Under the pieces are notes generated by a model, which searched no databases, had not been told where the DNA came from, and saw nothing but the letters and a program-made list of their open reading frames with translations. Positions 1 through 8,347 of a stretch of 37,906 nucleotides of DNA are shown here, piece after piece. How positions within the stretch are numbered: position 1 is the first letter of the stretch; every line of letters begins with the position of its first letter. Source of the stretch: Acinetobacter rongchengensis (GTDB lineage Bacteria; Pseudomonadota; Gammaproteobacteria; Pseudomonadales; Moraxellaceae). The stretch covers positions 1-37,906 of the forward strand of contig NZ_RAXT01000031.1 in the NCBI RefSeq assembly GCF_003611475.1. Reading direction: 5' to 3'. Both the position numbers and the translations under genes were made by a program.

Positions 1-298
1 TTTTTCATTTAACAATATCCTCATTACAGATTTTTATAGCATTGGTATTTGTTCGATCAGTTGAGAACATAACTGAATGTTGTTTTTTCATAAGCATATC
101 GACATCATCATTTATGAGTAGAGGTAATAAGGAATTTTAAAGGTTGAGCCATATTCCACTACACCAAGTTTTAAGCGTTGTGCTTATTTAATTTAATTAT
201 AGTGAAAAAGTTAGCTTATAAATTTTAAAAAAAAATTAATGACCATGGTTTTTATTAAAATATCTATATAGACAATTAAGCTAATTAGGTGGGCAATT
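1..298. other. intergenic leader, no supported gene
   Basis: AT-rich stretch before the first gene. I see no open frame long enough to defend. On the minus strand a short frame of about 40 codons ends in TGA at 5-7 but lacks a convincing start and ribosome site. An AGGTGGG ribosome-binding site at 287-293 serves the gene that starts at 299. The promoter of that gene should be in 190-285, but I cannot pick a clear -35/-10 pair. Confidence 0.5.
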
Positions 299-1102
299 AT
301 GAATATGTTGGTAAATATAAAAAGAGAAGTGCAAGCATCTGAATTAGACTTTATTGAAGTCGAAAAGCTAATTTTGCAATGCGAAAAAGCAAAATCGTCA
401 ATAAAGGTTATTTATGAAAGCATCAAAGATATTGAACTTGATGCTTACCAGATTGTGAGTGCAATCACCCGAAAATCATATTCATCATCATTCAATACTG
501 AAGAATCTGCTTTAAAACAAATATCGTCATGCTTCTGGAGGAAGTTAACTGAGATCATCAATCTTAGAAACTTTATATCTGAAAAAGAATATGATGCGTT
601 GTCAGATAAAATTGCTCGTCATGAAATTGAAGATTTCACGATGGATAACGTGAATGTATTTTTAGAATCTATCTGGTCTACGCGCCACATGGCATATGCT
701 CGTAAAGTTGATTCATTGTTTTGCCAATTATCAAGCAAATACAAAACCAATCTTGGTGCTGGTATTAACCCGTGCGTGATCATTCATCACAATAGCTACC
801 ATTCTTATTGCAGACGAGATAATTTAGTGGAAGAAGTACGCTTTATAGCAAGGCAGTTATTTGGCAAGCCTTTAGACCACACTAGATTAGATAAACTCAG
901 GTTAGATCGTGGTATCTGGCATAGCATTGATGATAATTTATTACGCATTAAGATCTACGAAAACGGTAACTGTCATATCTTGTTTAATCAATGCGTAGTT
1001 GATCGCATTAACCAGGTATTAAACCTGTTATATCCGAATCAAATTGGCATAGATCCAAATGTAAAACACAAACGCCGTGCGTATGATGAACCCATTTTAT
1101 AA
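299..1102 (+). CDS. DUF4942-like plasmid protein of unknown function
   Basis: A 267-residue soluble protein with no signal peptide or membrane segment. The layout (helical N-terminal half, a central stretch with INPCVIIHH, and a C-terminal segment RIKIYENGNCHILF followed by a helix ending in LLYPNQIG) recalls the DUF4942 family common on plasmids and phages; this is recognition by eye and could be wrong. The function of that family is not established. The ATG at 299 follows AGGTGGG by five bases, a strong ribosome site. The gene stands alone and is followed by a terminator-like hairpin. Base composition matches the plasmid backbone. Confidence 0.6.
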   Translation: MNMLVNIKREVQASELDFIEVEKLILQCEKAKSSIKVIYESIKDIELDAYQIVSAITRKSYSSSFNTEESALKQISSCFWRKLTEIINLRNFISEKEYDALSDKIARHEIEDFTMDNVNVFLESIWSTRHMAYARKVDSLFCQLSSKYKTNLGAGINPCVIIHHNSYHSYCRRDNLVEEVRFIARQLFGKPLDHTRLDKLRLDRGIWHSIDDNLLRIKIYENGNCHILFNQCVVDRINQVLNLLYPNQIGIDPNVKHKRRAYDEPIL

Positions 1103-1110
1103 AGCTCATT

Positions 1111-1144
1111 AAAAAACCATCAATTGTTATTGTGGTTTTTTTTA
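1111..1144 (+). terminator. Rho-independent terminator
   Basis: An A6 run with ACCA is followed, after a short loop, by the complementary TGG and a T8 run at 1134-1143. The stem (AAAAAACCA, one bulged T, CAAT / ATTG, TGGTTTTTT) closes just after the stop codon of the DUF4942-like gene. It would end plus-strand transcription; the mirrored A tract could also serve minus-strand transcripts. Confidence 0.65.
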
Positions 1145-1296
1145 GATATATACGGTACTAATTTTGCGATCGTGCCACTGGTGAACATACACTGACCATA
1201 TCACTATGGATACTTGGGATAAATCATATCCCTTAAAGGCAGATTTAAATTTAGACTCCATTTTTCGGAGCTGCATTCTCTTATCACGAGATGGCT

Positions 1297-1590
1297 CTAA
1301 TTCAATATCCCCAATGAATTGAGAATTGCAATAAGATCTTGTTCAGGTGTATCAGCAAGCACCGTCACGTTATAGCCACCGCTAAACTGGTGTAATTCAG
1401 CACAGTACTCAACATCAGACGCCGTGAGTACCAATTCAACATCAAAATATTGAATCACTTTAAGCACCTGGTACTTTGCTTTAAAGAATCCGTTGTTTTC
1501 AGCTAACTTCATCGCTTCAGCAATGGTGATGTTTTCAAGCACAAGACGGTCTTGAGCTGGTTCATCTTCATATGTTTTAAAACTTAACAA
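1297..1590 (-). CDS. small hypothetical protein (97 aa)
   Basis: I do not recognise this protein. It is acidic and soluble, with an amphipathic helix near residues 23-33 (IAEAMKLAENN) and a C-terminal helix DLIAILNSLGIL. The annotated start is a TTG at 1588-1590; the next upstream in-frame stop is 15 bases away, so no better start exists, yet no Shine-Dalgarno sequence is visible. The start is therefore uncertain. The gene is transcribed divergently from the gene at 1812, sharing a very AT-rich spacer with TTAATTAA motifs. No neighbour suggests a function. Confidence 0.55.
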   Translation of the reverse strand: MLSFKTYEDEPAQDRLVLENITIAEAMKLAENNGFFKAKYQVLKVIQYFDVELVLTASDVEYCAELHQFSGGYNVTVLADTPEQDLIAILNSLGILN

Positions 1591-1811
1591 TTTAATTAAA
1601 CTTAATTAATTAACTAATTGCTCGTTAAATTATTCTTAATGCATTACGGCGATACGGCTAATAGAAAAATCATATTAGTACGCAAGCGATGTTTTTTAAT
1701 TGATTAAAAAAAGATTGAAAATCTTATTTTTCGAGAAAGGTTTGCCAGGTTGTGTTTTCCCATAAAATGAAACTATCAAAAGCAGAAAGCTTAAAACTTG
1801 GAGTGAACAGC
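1591..1811. promoter_or_regulatory. divergent promoter region with a repeated element
   Basis: AT-rich spacer between divergent genes. A 30-base element at 1680-1709, beginning ACGCAAGCGATGTTTTTT and ending TTGATTAAAA, recurs almost unchanged at 7055-7085. TTGATT at 1700-1705 followed by TATTTT at 1725-1730 could be a weak promoter reading right. The ribosome site TTGGAG at 1798-1803 belongs to the ATG at 1812. The promoter calls are tentative; the repeat is directly visible. Confidence 0.4.
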
Positions 1812-2219
1812 ATGTCAAATTTAAACGCTCAATCAGTACAGTTACAAGGCACTTTATACATCGGTTTCCCTAAAACTTTTAGCGGTGCTCACATGGAAAC
1901 ATTGTTTGATGAAATCTCAGATTACATCGACAACAACTGTGATTTAACCCTTGCGGATCTTCAAGCGGATAGTGACTATGCTCAACTTCAATTTCAACAG
2001 CACATGCCGACATTGGCTGATAAAACAAATTTCTTCTTCATGGACGTTGAAATCTATGTTGCAACATTAAAAGAAAACTTTGGTCATACATCAGTACTCG
2101 ACCAAGTTACCTCAGTAAATATCTTTGGCAAAAACCTTGAAGACATTTGCACGTTAATGGCTCAAAACGGCTACGCATACGACCGTATAGAAGATTGTTG
2201 GTCACGCGAACTTTCTTAA
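1812..2219 (+). CDS. hypothetical protein (135 aa)
   Basis: I do not recognise this protein. It is a soluble acidic polypeptide with no membrane segment or known motif. A longer frame begins at a GTG at 1752, but the ATG at 1812 has a better-placed ribosome site (TTGGAG, eight bases upstream), so I use it; the product then begins MSNLNAQSVQ. It is the first of three consecutive plus-strand genes (1812, 2285, 2767) that look like one transcription unit, with a strong hairpin between the first two. The third of these is broken by the sul2 island. Confidence 0.65.
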   Translation: MSNLNAQSVQLQGTLYIGFPKTFSGAHMETLFDEISDYIDNNCDLTLADLQADSDYAQLQFQQHMPTLADKTNFFFMDVEIYVATLKENFGHTSVLDQVTSVNIFGKNLEDICTLMAQNGYAYDRIEDCWSRELS

Positions 2220-2230
2220 TTCAATTCACC

Positions 2231-2255
2231 CATACGCACGGATAACGTGCGTATG
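2231..2255 (+). other. perfect 10-bp stem-loop between genes
   Basis: CATACGCACG, loop GATAA, CGTGCGTATG: a perfect 10-bp inverted repeat in the spacer between the genes ending at 2219 and starting at 2285. No T run follows, so it is unlikely to be an intrinsic terminator. It may act as an mRNA-stabilising or processing hairpin. A hairpin of the same geometry (10-bp stem, 5-base loop) lies at 32067-32091. Confidence 0.6.
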
Positions 2256-2284
2256 CCACTGAATCACATTTGAGGATATAAACC

Positions 2285-2755
2285 ATGCAAAACCTAATTA
2301 CAGCGCATTGCGAGCTAACCATCAAACATGATGAAAAACAGCAAAAAAATGTCGGGCCTGTTGTTGTGACGTTTGGGGCGATCTTTACTGCTGAGTCGGT
2401 GAATGAACTGTTTTGCGCTATATGCCAAGACGGAATCAGATTTAAAGCAATCTATAACCCCGACAATATGTATTTTTTACGCCATGAGCTAAGCCCAATT
2501 GCTGATTTGTCAGTTAAGACAGACCAAGACGGCAACATTATTGTCAGTGTGATTGCATCCACTAGCCCATATTTTGAGATCAAAGTACTAAAAAATGGTT
2601 TTACCAACTCAGACACCTTAAATAGTTCTGCGATTCGCACGTTGGTTCGCAACCATCAAAGCCCATTCCAAGAGCAAATTTCTGACTACTTTGAAACAGA
2701 CCAAATTTTTAAAACCATGCAAGCAATTTTTGCACAGACGTATTTAAGCCGATAA
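2285..2755 (+). CDS. hypothetical protein (156 aa)
   Basis: I do not recognise this protein. It is soluble, beta-rich in its central part, without signal peptide or membrane segments. The ATG at 2285 is preceded by GAGGAT at 2272-2277, a good ribosome site. It lies 65 bases after the previous gene and 11 bases before the next, so translation is probably coupled in one operon. An opposite-strand frame inside it is a shadow, because this frame carries the ribosome site and operon spacing. Confidence 0.65.
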   Translation: MQNLITAHCELTIKHDEKQQKNVGPVVVTFGAIFTAESVNELFCAICQDGIRFKAIYNPDNMYFLRHELSPIADLSVKTDQDGNIIVSVIASTSPYFEIKVLKNGFTNSDTLNSSAIRTLVRNHQSPFQEQISDYFETDQIFKTMQAIFAQTYLSR

Positions 2756-2766
2756 GGAACTTCACC

Positions 2767-3642
2767 ATGACGACCGCTACTGCTACCGCTGAAAAGACCG
2801 TGTTCAAACGTGAAACGTTGGAGCTGAAGAACATCCATGTTTACACCCAAAACGACCGCATTAACCAAAAAAGTCGCGTTGGCGACCGTGCATACGACAA
2901 TGGATTAGTGAAGGACATCCTGTTCAGCCCTATGCTTTGGGCTACCCCTGAATTTTCATCTAGCTATGTTACTCAGATTCAAATTAAAGGCACACGCATT
3001 TATGATTCACTTTGCAGTTATACTGGCGTTCGCACCTATTTTTATAAGTTGTCAGACAGTGAGTTTGGGTGCATGTATCAAAAACGTCCGTACCCACAAA
3101 ACGACTTTCTCTTAATTTTTGCAAACTTAACGCAAATGTTTAACGATGCAGTTTGTTACTTTGGAAACAACAGTAATAAAAACGCTTTTAAAGGTCTAGA
3201 TTTTGACATCGAATGCGGTGTTTCACGGTTCAATTTACAGCAACGCTTATTAGAGTTTTATAAGAAGTCTAAACGCCAATTGACCATCAGTGAAACAACA
3301 AGCGGGATGCTTGGTGACTCGAATCTTCGCTATAACATCTTTGTTCGCAACCAACCAAAATTGGACAAACACGGCAAGCCGTTAAAATGCACCAAAAAAC
3401 TCATTAAGCTGTACAAAGAGCGTGGCACAGTTGCGATCTATGGCGGTGACTGCATTTCACCACTCAAGCTCGTTAAACACCAACAAATCAAGCTAGAGAG
3501 CGAAAATGGCAAGTTTTCATATACGACTGACTTCATCACGTTGTACTCAGTAGAACAAGACATGTACACCTTATATATTCCCCACTCTATTGTAAACAAG
3601 ACATTTTTATCTTTTATATTCAATGGCTTATTTTCCTGCTAA
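2767..3642 (+). pseudogene. backbone gene truncated at its 3' end by the sul2 island
   Basis: The frame encodes 291 residues starting at an ATG preceded by AAGGAA. The protein is basic and rich in Tyr, Phe and Lys, with no motif I recognise. The AT-rich backbone composition runs to roughly 3640-3700, after which the sequence becomes the GC-rich leader known upstream of sul2. The last residues (SFIFNGLFSC) may therefore be read from junction sequence. A backbone-like open frame without a start appears on the far side of the island at 6884-7009, and is the likely displaced 3' end. Whether the two pieces were one gene needs comparison with an uninterrupted relative. It could still make a shortened protein. 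Confidence 0.5.
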
Positions 3643-3882
3643 TTGGTAATACCATGAAAAATACCATGCTCAGAAAAGGCTTAACAATATTTTGAAAAAT
3701 TGCCTACTGAGCGCTGCCGCACAGCTCCATAGGCCGCTTTCCTGGCTTTGCTTCCAGATGTATGCTCTTCTGCTCCTGCAGCTAATGGATCACCGCAAAC
3801 AGGTTACTCGCCTGGGGATTCCCTTTCGACCCGAGCATCCGTATGAGACTCATGCTCGATTATTATTATTATAGAAGCCCCC

Positions 3883-4698
3883 ATGAATAAATCGCTCATC
3901 ATTTTCGGCATCGTCAACATAACCTCGGACAGTTTCTCCGATGGAGGCCGGTATCTGGCGCCAGACGCAGCCATTGCGCAGGCGCGTAAGCTGATGGCCG
4001 AGGGGGCAGATGTGATCGACCTCGGTCCGGCATCCAGCAATCCCGACGCCGCGCCTGTTTCGTCCGACACAGAAATCGCGCGTATCGCGCCGGTGCTGGA
4101 CGCGCTCAAGGCAGATGGCATTCCCGTCTCGCTCGACAGTTATCAACCCGCGACGCAAGCCTATGCCTTGTCGCGTGGTGTGGCCTATCTCAATGATATT
4201 CGCGGTTTTCCAGACGCTGCGTTCTATCCGCAATTGGCGAAATCATCTGCCAAACTCGTCGTTATGCATTCGGTGCAAGACGGGCAGGCAGATCGGCGCG
4301 AGGCACCCGCTGGCGACATCATGGATCACATTGCGGCGTTCTTTGACGCGCGCATCGCGGCGCTGACGGGTGCCGGTATCAAACGCAACCGCCTTGTCCT
4401 TGATCCCGGCATGGGGTTTTTTCTGGGGGCTGCTCCCGAAACCTCGCTCTCGGTGCTGGCGCGGTTCGATGAATTGCGGCTGCGCTTCGATTTGCCGGTG
4501 CTTCTGTCTGTTTCGCGCAAATCCTTTCTGCGCGCGCTCACAGGCCGTGGTCCGGGGGATGTCGGGGCCGCGACACTCGCTGCAGAGCTTGCCGCCGCCG
4601 CAGGTGGAGCTGACTTCATCCGCACACACGAGCCGCGCCCCTTGCGCGACGGGCTGGCGGTATTGGCGGCGCTGAAAGAAACCGCAAGAATTCGTTAA
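3883..4698 (+). CDS. sul2: sulfonamide-resistant dihydropteroate synthase Sul2
   Basis: A 271-residue cytosolic enzyme that condenses p-aminobenzoate with dihydropterin pyrophosphate in folate synthesis. It is insensitive to sulfonamides and bypasses the chromosomal target. The DHPS signature IFGIVNITSDSFSDGGRY lies at residues 7-24, with the LGPASSNPDA segment and the late SVSRKSFLRAL motif also present. Length and sequence match Sul2, and the ATG at 3883 follows the leader typical of the sul2 mobile unit (an ATTATTATTATT run just before the start). GC content is far above the backbone. The neighbouring glmM fragment and ISCR2 confirm the mobile context. It is likely constitutively expressed from the upstream leader. 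Confidence 0.97.
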   Translation: MNKSLIIFGIVNITSDSFSDGGRYLAPDAAIAQARKLMAEGADVIDLGPASSNPDAAPVSSDTEIARIAPVLDALKADGIPVSLDSYQPATQAYALSRGVAYLNDIRGFPDAAFYPQLAKSSAKLVVMHSVQDGQADRREAPAGDIMDHIAAFFDARIAALTGAGIKRNRLVLDPGMGFFLGAAPETSLSVLARFDELRLRFDLPVLLSVSRKSFLRALTGRGPGDVGAATLAAELAAAAGGADFIRTHEPRPLRDGLAVLAALKETARIR

Positions 4699-4784
4699 CT
4701 GCACATTCGGGATATTTCTCTATATTCGCGGTTCAGCAGGCATGTCCCCTTTGAGGGCGACCCGACGACAGGATAATCGACCTT

Positions 4785-5026
4785 ATGGTGCGCAAATATT
4801 TCGGCACAGACGGTATTCGTGGCAAAGCCAACGAAGGCGCGATGACGGCGGAAACCGCCTTGCGCGTCGGCATGGCGGCTGGCCGTGTCTTTCGTCGCGG
4901 TGACCACCGCCATCGTGTCGTGATCGGCAAGGATACGCGCCTGTCGGGCTATATGCTTGAACCCGCGCTCACAGCCGGTTTCACCTCGATGGGCATGGAC
5001 GTATTCCTTTTTGGCCCGCTGCCGAC
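4785..5026 (+). pseudogene. glmM: truncated phosphoglucosamine mutase GlmM (N-terminal fragment)
   Basis: The frame starts [19 protein letters not shown] and continues through [13 protein letters not shown], the conserved N terminus of GlmM, which converts glucosamine-6-phosphate to glucosamine-1-phosphate for cell-wall synthesis. Similarity stops after about residue 80 (FGPLPT), where ISCR2 begins; the frame then runs on to a stop at 5087 through unrelated sequence. The catalytic serine region lies downstream and is lost, so no active enzyme is made. GlmM follows DHPS in many chromosomes, so this stub is a scar of the original capture of sul2. Confidence 0.9.
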
Positions 5027-6877
5027 AACGTATAGGAAGAATAAACGCCCTTTTCACCCAAGTCCAACAGCTTTGGACCGCAGTTGACTCTTTCGACACC
5101 CCTGCGATGCAACCCAATCCGGCTGACGGGGAGCCAGCAACGCTGAAAATTTACCCTCCTCTTTCCCACTAGCGGCTCCTTTTCCGACAACCAGCACGGC
5201 GGATCCCTGCCGCGGCGCTGTGAACGCAGCATTTTGATTGGTATCGTTGGCCTTCAGGCTCGTCAGTCAAACAGACCCAGGAGCAGCTCAGCCGGTGGCG
5301 CCCGGCTTTCGGGTAACGCCCTGGTCCCGCTGGTTTCGGCTTTGTGCTTCAGGTGATCAAGGATCTGCTTGATCACTATAGGGTCTTCAATGCAGGCGAT
5401 GACTTTCATGGCGCCGCCGCAGCCGCTGCAGGTCTCGATGTCGATATTGAAAACACGCTTGAGCCGTTGCGCCCATGTCATCGACGCTCGCCGTTGTGCT
5501 GGTGTTGCCGGTTCATCAGCCACCCTGACCTTGTTGCCCCTGCCCCGTTTTGCCGGCGTGACCAACGCCCGGTGCCGACTGTTGGGTGCGAACACCCCGT
5601 GGAAGCGGGTTAGGTTGACTCTGGGCTTCGGTACCAGGGCGGCCAGCCTTGCAATGAAATCCAATGGTTCGAAAATGACGTGCGTGGTGCCGTCCCGGTA
5701 CGGCGTCTTGAGCTGGTAGCGCACGTTGCCGCCTCGTGTTAACGACAGCCGCTTCTCGGATACCGCCGGGCGGCTGATGTACCGGCACAGCCGTTCGAGC
5801 TTCTTGCGTTCATCGGCCCTGGCCGCCACGCCGGCGTGCAGGCTGGACCCGGCTACCTTGCCAATCCCGTCACCGAACGGATCACCACTGGTCGGCAGAG
5901 TTTGCAAAGTGAACACCTTTCGCCCCGCCTGTGAACCGACAGCGATACGGTAAGTGATCGAGTGCCCCAGCAGGGGTGTCATCGGGTCGTCATCCACCGC
6001 ATCCGAGGCCAGATAGCTGTTTTCGACATCCCGTTCCAGCAGGCCTTGCCGTTCCAGATAGCGACCCACCCGGTGGGCGATGGTGTGCGTCAGCTGGGTG
6101 AGCTCTGGGCTGGTCGGCGCCTTGACCCAGCGGAAACGCGCTGAGCCGTGGGATTGCTCGACATACACACCGTCGAGAAACAGCATGTGGAAGTGAACAT
6201 TCAGATTGAGCGCCGATCCAAAACGCTGGATCAGGGTGACCGCGCCCGTCTTGGCCACTTGGTGGGTATGGCCCGCTTTCTTGACCAGGTGCGTGGCAAT
6301 GACGCGGTAAACGATGCCCAGCACCCACCCCATGATCTCGGGCCGGCTGGCAAACAGGAAACGCAGCTGAAACGGGAAGCTCAACACCCACTGACGCATG
6401 GGTTGTTCAGGCAGTACTTCATCAACCAGCAAGGCGGCACTTTCGGCCATCCGCCGCGCCCCACAGCTCGGGCAGAAACCGCGACGCTTACAGCTGAAAG
6501 CGACCAGGTGCTCGGCGTGGCAAGACTCGCAGCGAACCCGTAGAAAGCCATGCTCCAGCCGCCCGCATTGGAGAAATTCTTCAAATTCCCGTTGCACATA
6601 GCCCGGCAATTCCTTTCCCTGCTCTGCCATAAGCGCAGCGAATGCCGGGTAATACTCGTCAACGATCTGATAGAGAAGGGTTTGCTCGGGTCGGTGGCTC
6701 TGGTAACGACCAGTATCCCGATCCCGGCTGGCCGTCCTGGCCGCCACATGAGGCATGTTCCGCGTCCTTGCAATACTGTGTTTACATACAGTCTATCGCT
6801 TAGCGGAAAGTTCTTTTACCCTCAGCCGAAATGCCTGCCGTTGCTAGACATTGCCAGCCAGTGCCCGTCACTCCCAT
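5027..6877 (-). mobile_element. ISCR2 (IS91-like rolling-circle element)
   Basis: One transposase gene on the minus strand with flanking non-coding ends, about 1.85 kb in all. The end next to glmM begins AACGTATAGGAAG; read on the minus strand it ends in CCTATACGTT, consistent with the conserved origin end of IS91/ISCR elements downstream of the transposase. The other end, upstream of the transposase, gives way to AT-rich backbone near 6877. The origin end faces sul2. Exact termini are inferred from composition and the loss of glmM similarity, not from alignment. Confidence 0.8.
5263..6756 (-). CDS. ISCR2 transposase (IS91-family, rolling-circle)
   Basis: A 497-residue IS91-type transposase that nicks at its origin end and moves the element, with adjacent DNA, by a rolling-circle mechanism. 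The N terminus has a zinc-binding region (residues about 75-105, CESC ... CKRRGFCPSC). The central HFHML sequence is the metal-binding His motif of HUH-type nickases. The segment RYISRP carries the probable catalytic tyrosine, and a second CSGCGG cysteine cluster is near the C terminus. The length fits an intact ISCR2 protein. The ATG at 6756 is preceded by AAGGA. No frameshift is apparent, so it may be active. Confidence 0.93.
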   Translation of the reverse strand: MPHVAARTASRDRDTGRYQSHRPEQTLLYQIVDEYYPAFAALMAEQGKELPGYVQREFEEFLQCGRLEHGFLRVRCESCHAEHLVAFSCKRRGFCPSCGARRMAESAALLVDEVLPEQPMRQWVLSFPFQLRFLFASRPEIMGWVLGIVYRVIATHLVKKAGHTHQVAKTGAVTLIQRFGSALNLNVHFHMLFLDGVYVEQSHGSARFRWVKAPTSPELTQLTHTIAHRVGRYLERQGLLERDVENSYLASDAVDDDPMTPLLGHSITYRIAVGSQAGRKVFTLQTLPTSGDPFGDGIGKVAGSSLHAGVAARADERKKLERLCRYISRPAVSEKRLSLTRGGNVRYQLKTPYRDGTTHVIFEPLDFIARLAALVPKPRVNLTRFHGVFAPNSRHRALVTPAKRGRGNKVRVADEPATPAQRRASMTWAQRLKRVFNIDIETCSGCGGAMKVIACIEDPIVIKQILDHLKHKAETSGTRALPESRAPPAELLLGLFD

Positions 6878-6883
6878 TCAGTA

Positions 6884-7009
6884 CTTAATGAAAGCTACGG
6901 AACAACTAATAAATTTTATGGTTTGCATCTCACCCAAGAAGAAGCAGAAAAAACCATCCCGAAATTATTAGAACGTACTCAAAAGTATTTAAACCATAAA
7001 AAAGGTTAA
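6884..7009 (+). pseudogene. 3' remnant of the interrupted backbone gene
   Basis: Directly right of ISCR2 an open frame without its own start reads LNESYGTTNKFYGL and continues to EEAEKTIPKLLERTQKYL before TAA at 7007-7009. Its composition is AT-rich like the backbone, not like ISCR2. It is too short to be a gene by itself and looks like the C-terminal end of a protein whose front was displaced or deleted by the island. The best candidate for the front is the truncated gene starting at 2767. This is an inference from position and composition. Confidence 0.45.
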
Positions 7010-7538
7010 TACCCTTGCGTTGATCAGCTAATTGATCAACTGCTGGCTTTATAAACGCAAACGATGTTTTTTTAGTTGATTAAAATAATCCAAAACTTAA
7101 TTTTGATAATTCAGCACCCATAATTCTACTAATGCATTTCCATCAAGCCTTAATTCAAACCATATTCAATTAACAATGAATTAACACCACTACGGCGTTA
7201 TTTCTTAAATGTGGTATATGGCTTTACCCACCCCCTACTCGTCTATGGCTAATTGTTCCAGTGTCAGTCAAAAAATGAAATATAATTCATTCTCAAAAAT
7301 GAGAATCTGTTCACAAATGGGAACGCGAAGCAGCCTTAATTTTAAAAATACCAGTTCATCTAGACTAAATTTGAGTAAGTCTGATTAATATTGAATAAAA
7401 AACCTAAGTTTTTCGCCGTATGTTTTAATCTTCAATGGTTTAACTTTAATGAAATTTTTTTTAAATAAACTAATTTAGTGGATTTTGACCGTTATAATGG
7501 TTTTATCTCGAGGCATATTGCCTTAAACTTGGAGCCGT
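7010..7538. other. intergenic region with hairpin, repeat and operator-like sites
   Basis: No gene is visible in this 529-base spacer. It holds an 8-bp inverted repeat GTTGATCA/TGATCAAC at 7019-7040 just after the remnant's stop codon, a near-exact second copy of the 1680-1709 element at 7055-7085, an operator-like palindrome at 7289-7306, and two copies of the plasmid-wide CGCCGT hexamer (7192, 7414). A TATAAT at 7493-7498 is a candidate -10 for the gene at 7539, but its -35 is poor. Confidence 0.5.
7289..7321. promoter_or_regulatory. palindromic operator-like site
   Basis: ATTCTCA, AAAA, TGAGAAT is a perfect 7-bp inverted repeat at 7289-7306, and an imperfect dyad GTTC-N8-GAAC follows immediately. 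A TATAAT lies just upstream at 7281-7286. This arrangement is typical of a promoter with a repressor dyad, but no repressor gene is nearby and the -35 is not clear. Confidence 0.35.
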
Positions 7539-7901
7539 GTGATATTAAAACTATCTAGTATCTTTTCTCATGAAGCTAGGATTGAATCCCTTGTTATTCA
7601 ATTTGAAGCCGATTATCAAACTGCACTAAAGCAAGGTTTAGATATTTACTTTGGCGTTGGCTATGCAACTAATGAGGATAGTCAATCTATACAGGCGTAT
7701 CTTGTGAAAGATAAGGAGATTTATAAAAAGCATTACTGGAGTTGGGAATACCCAAGAACACCACACAAAATTGAAAAAACTAAAGCTGAGCACCGCCATT
7801 GGTTAAACCTAGCTGATGTACGAAACGCTGCGCTCGAGGCGAATATTACAAATGAAGCAGATCTACAATCTGTTTTACAACGTTCATTCGCTACAATATA
7901 A
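7539..7901 (+). CDS. hypothetical protein (120 aa)
   Basis: I do not recognise this protein. It is soluble, with aromatic residues in the middle (KKHYWSWEYPRTPHKIEK) and a helical C terminus. The start is a GTG at 7539, four bases after GGAG, so the ribosome site is close but usable; no in-frame ATG follows. The next gene begins 13 bases after its stop, so the two are probably co-transcribed. A longer frame on the opposite strand overlapping both genes is a shadow. Confidence 0.6.
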   Translation: MILKLSSIFSHEARIESLVIQFEADYQTALKQGLDIYFGVGYATNEDSQSIQAYLVKDKEIYKKHYWSWEYPRTPHKIEKTKAEHRHWLNLADVRNAALEANITNEADLQSVLQRSFATI

Positions 7902-7914
7902 AAAGGTAATCTAA

Positions 7915-8292
7915 ATGATAAAAAAAAGTGTGGGTTTTGAACGTGCTTCTGATGTTCAAGCCATCGTTTACTCAGTAAATGATGGATCTGCAGTTTTTGT
8001 CGTACCAAATGGCTTTGTGGTGCTGGAGGTTCCATTGTCACAAACTCAAGCCGAGTACTTCAAGATGTATGAGAAGTCACCTAATGTATTTGTGTTGCAC
8101 GGTAAGGCAAAATTCCATTACGTGTGTGATTGTGAAGTTGAACTGGTTGGCTTTAGTATAGAAAAATCTAAGCTAACAAATCAATTGGTCAATCCAAGCT
8201 TATTTAGCCACATTGATAAACCTGCAGTCAGTATAGATTGCGTCTATGATGATATGTCTGCACCAACTATAAGCCCTGGCTTTTATTGTTAA
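7915..8292 (+). CDS. hypothetical protein (125 aa)
   Basis: I do not recognise this protein. It looks like a compact beta-rich domain (repeated patterns such as AVFVVPNGFVVLEV and FHYVCDCEVELVGF) without signal peptide or membrane segment. The ATG at 7915 is preceded by AAAAGG. It ends in a strong intrinsic terminator shared with the convergent metallopeptidase operon. The two-gene unit 7539-8292 appears self-contained, with its own upstream dyad. Confidence 0.65.
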   Translation: MIKKSVGFERASDVQAIVYSVNDGSAVFVVPNGFVVLEVPLSQTQAEYFKMYEKSPNVFVLHGKAKFHYVCDCEVELVGFSIEKSKLTNQLVNPSLFSHIDKPAVSIDCVYDDMSAPTISPGFYC

Positions 8293-8305
8293 TTAGCTGG
8301 TATAA

Positions 8306-8330
8306 AAGTAGCCCGAAATTCGGGCTTTTA
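8306..8330. terminator. bidirectional Rho-independent terminator
   Basis: AAAA, stem AGCCCGA (8310-8316), loop AAT, TCGGGCT (8320-8326), then TTTTAATTT. The hairpin lies between convergent genes ending at 8292 (plus) and 8348 (minus) and has A/T tracts on both sides, so it can end both transcripts. Confidence 0.85.
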
Positions 8331-8347
8331 ATTTGTCTGAAGACAAG

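Larger units (their letters stand above)
3650..6877. mobile_element. sul2 - truncated glmM - ISCR2 resistance island
   Basis: A GC-rich block (clearly above the AT-rich surroundings) with sul2 and a glmM fragment on the plus strand and an IS91-like transposase on the minus strand. This arrangement is the well-known ISCR2-mobilised sul2 unit, in which rolling-circle transposition carried sul2 and the start of the neighbouring glmM from a donor chromosome. The inner glmM/ISCR2 junction is near 5026. The outer edges are approximate: the left is where AT-rich sequence gives way to the sul2 leader (3640-3715), the right is near 6877. No target duplication is seen, as expected for IS91-type movement. 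Confidence 0.8.

Noticed and set aside
5..137. Minus-strand gene fragment at the left edge
   Set aside because: Only about 43 codons open with no ribosome site, and stops at both ends inside the window; not enough to call a gene.
3804..4704. Several long open frames overlapping sul2 on both strands
   Set aside because: GC-rich sequence gives long chance frames; the Sul2 frame has the full DHPS signature and the others have no start context or motif.
5489..5705. CGCCGT copies inside ISCR2
   Set aside because: The island is GC-rich and foreign, so a few copies are expected by chance; they were not counted as part of the backbone signal.
5344..6888. Long plus-strand frames across ISCR2
   Set aside because: They are antisense shadows of the 497-residue transposase, which has the zinc-finger, His and Tyr motifs.
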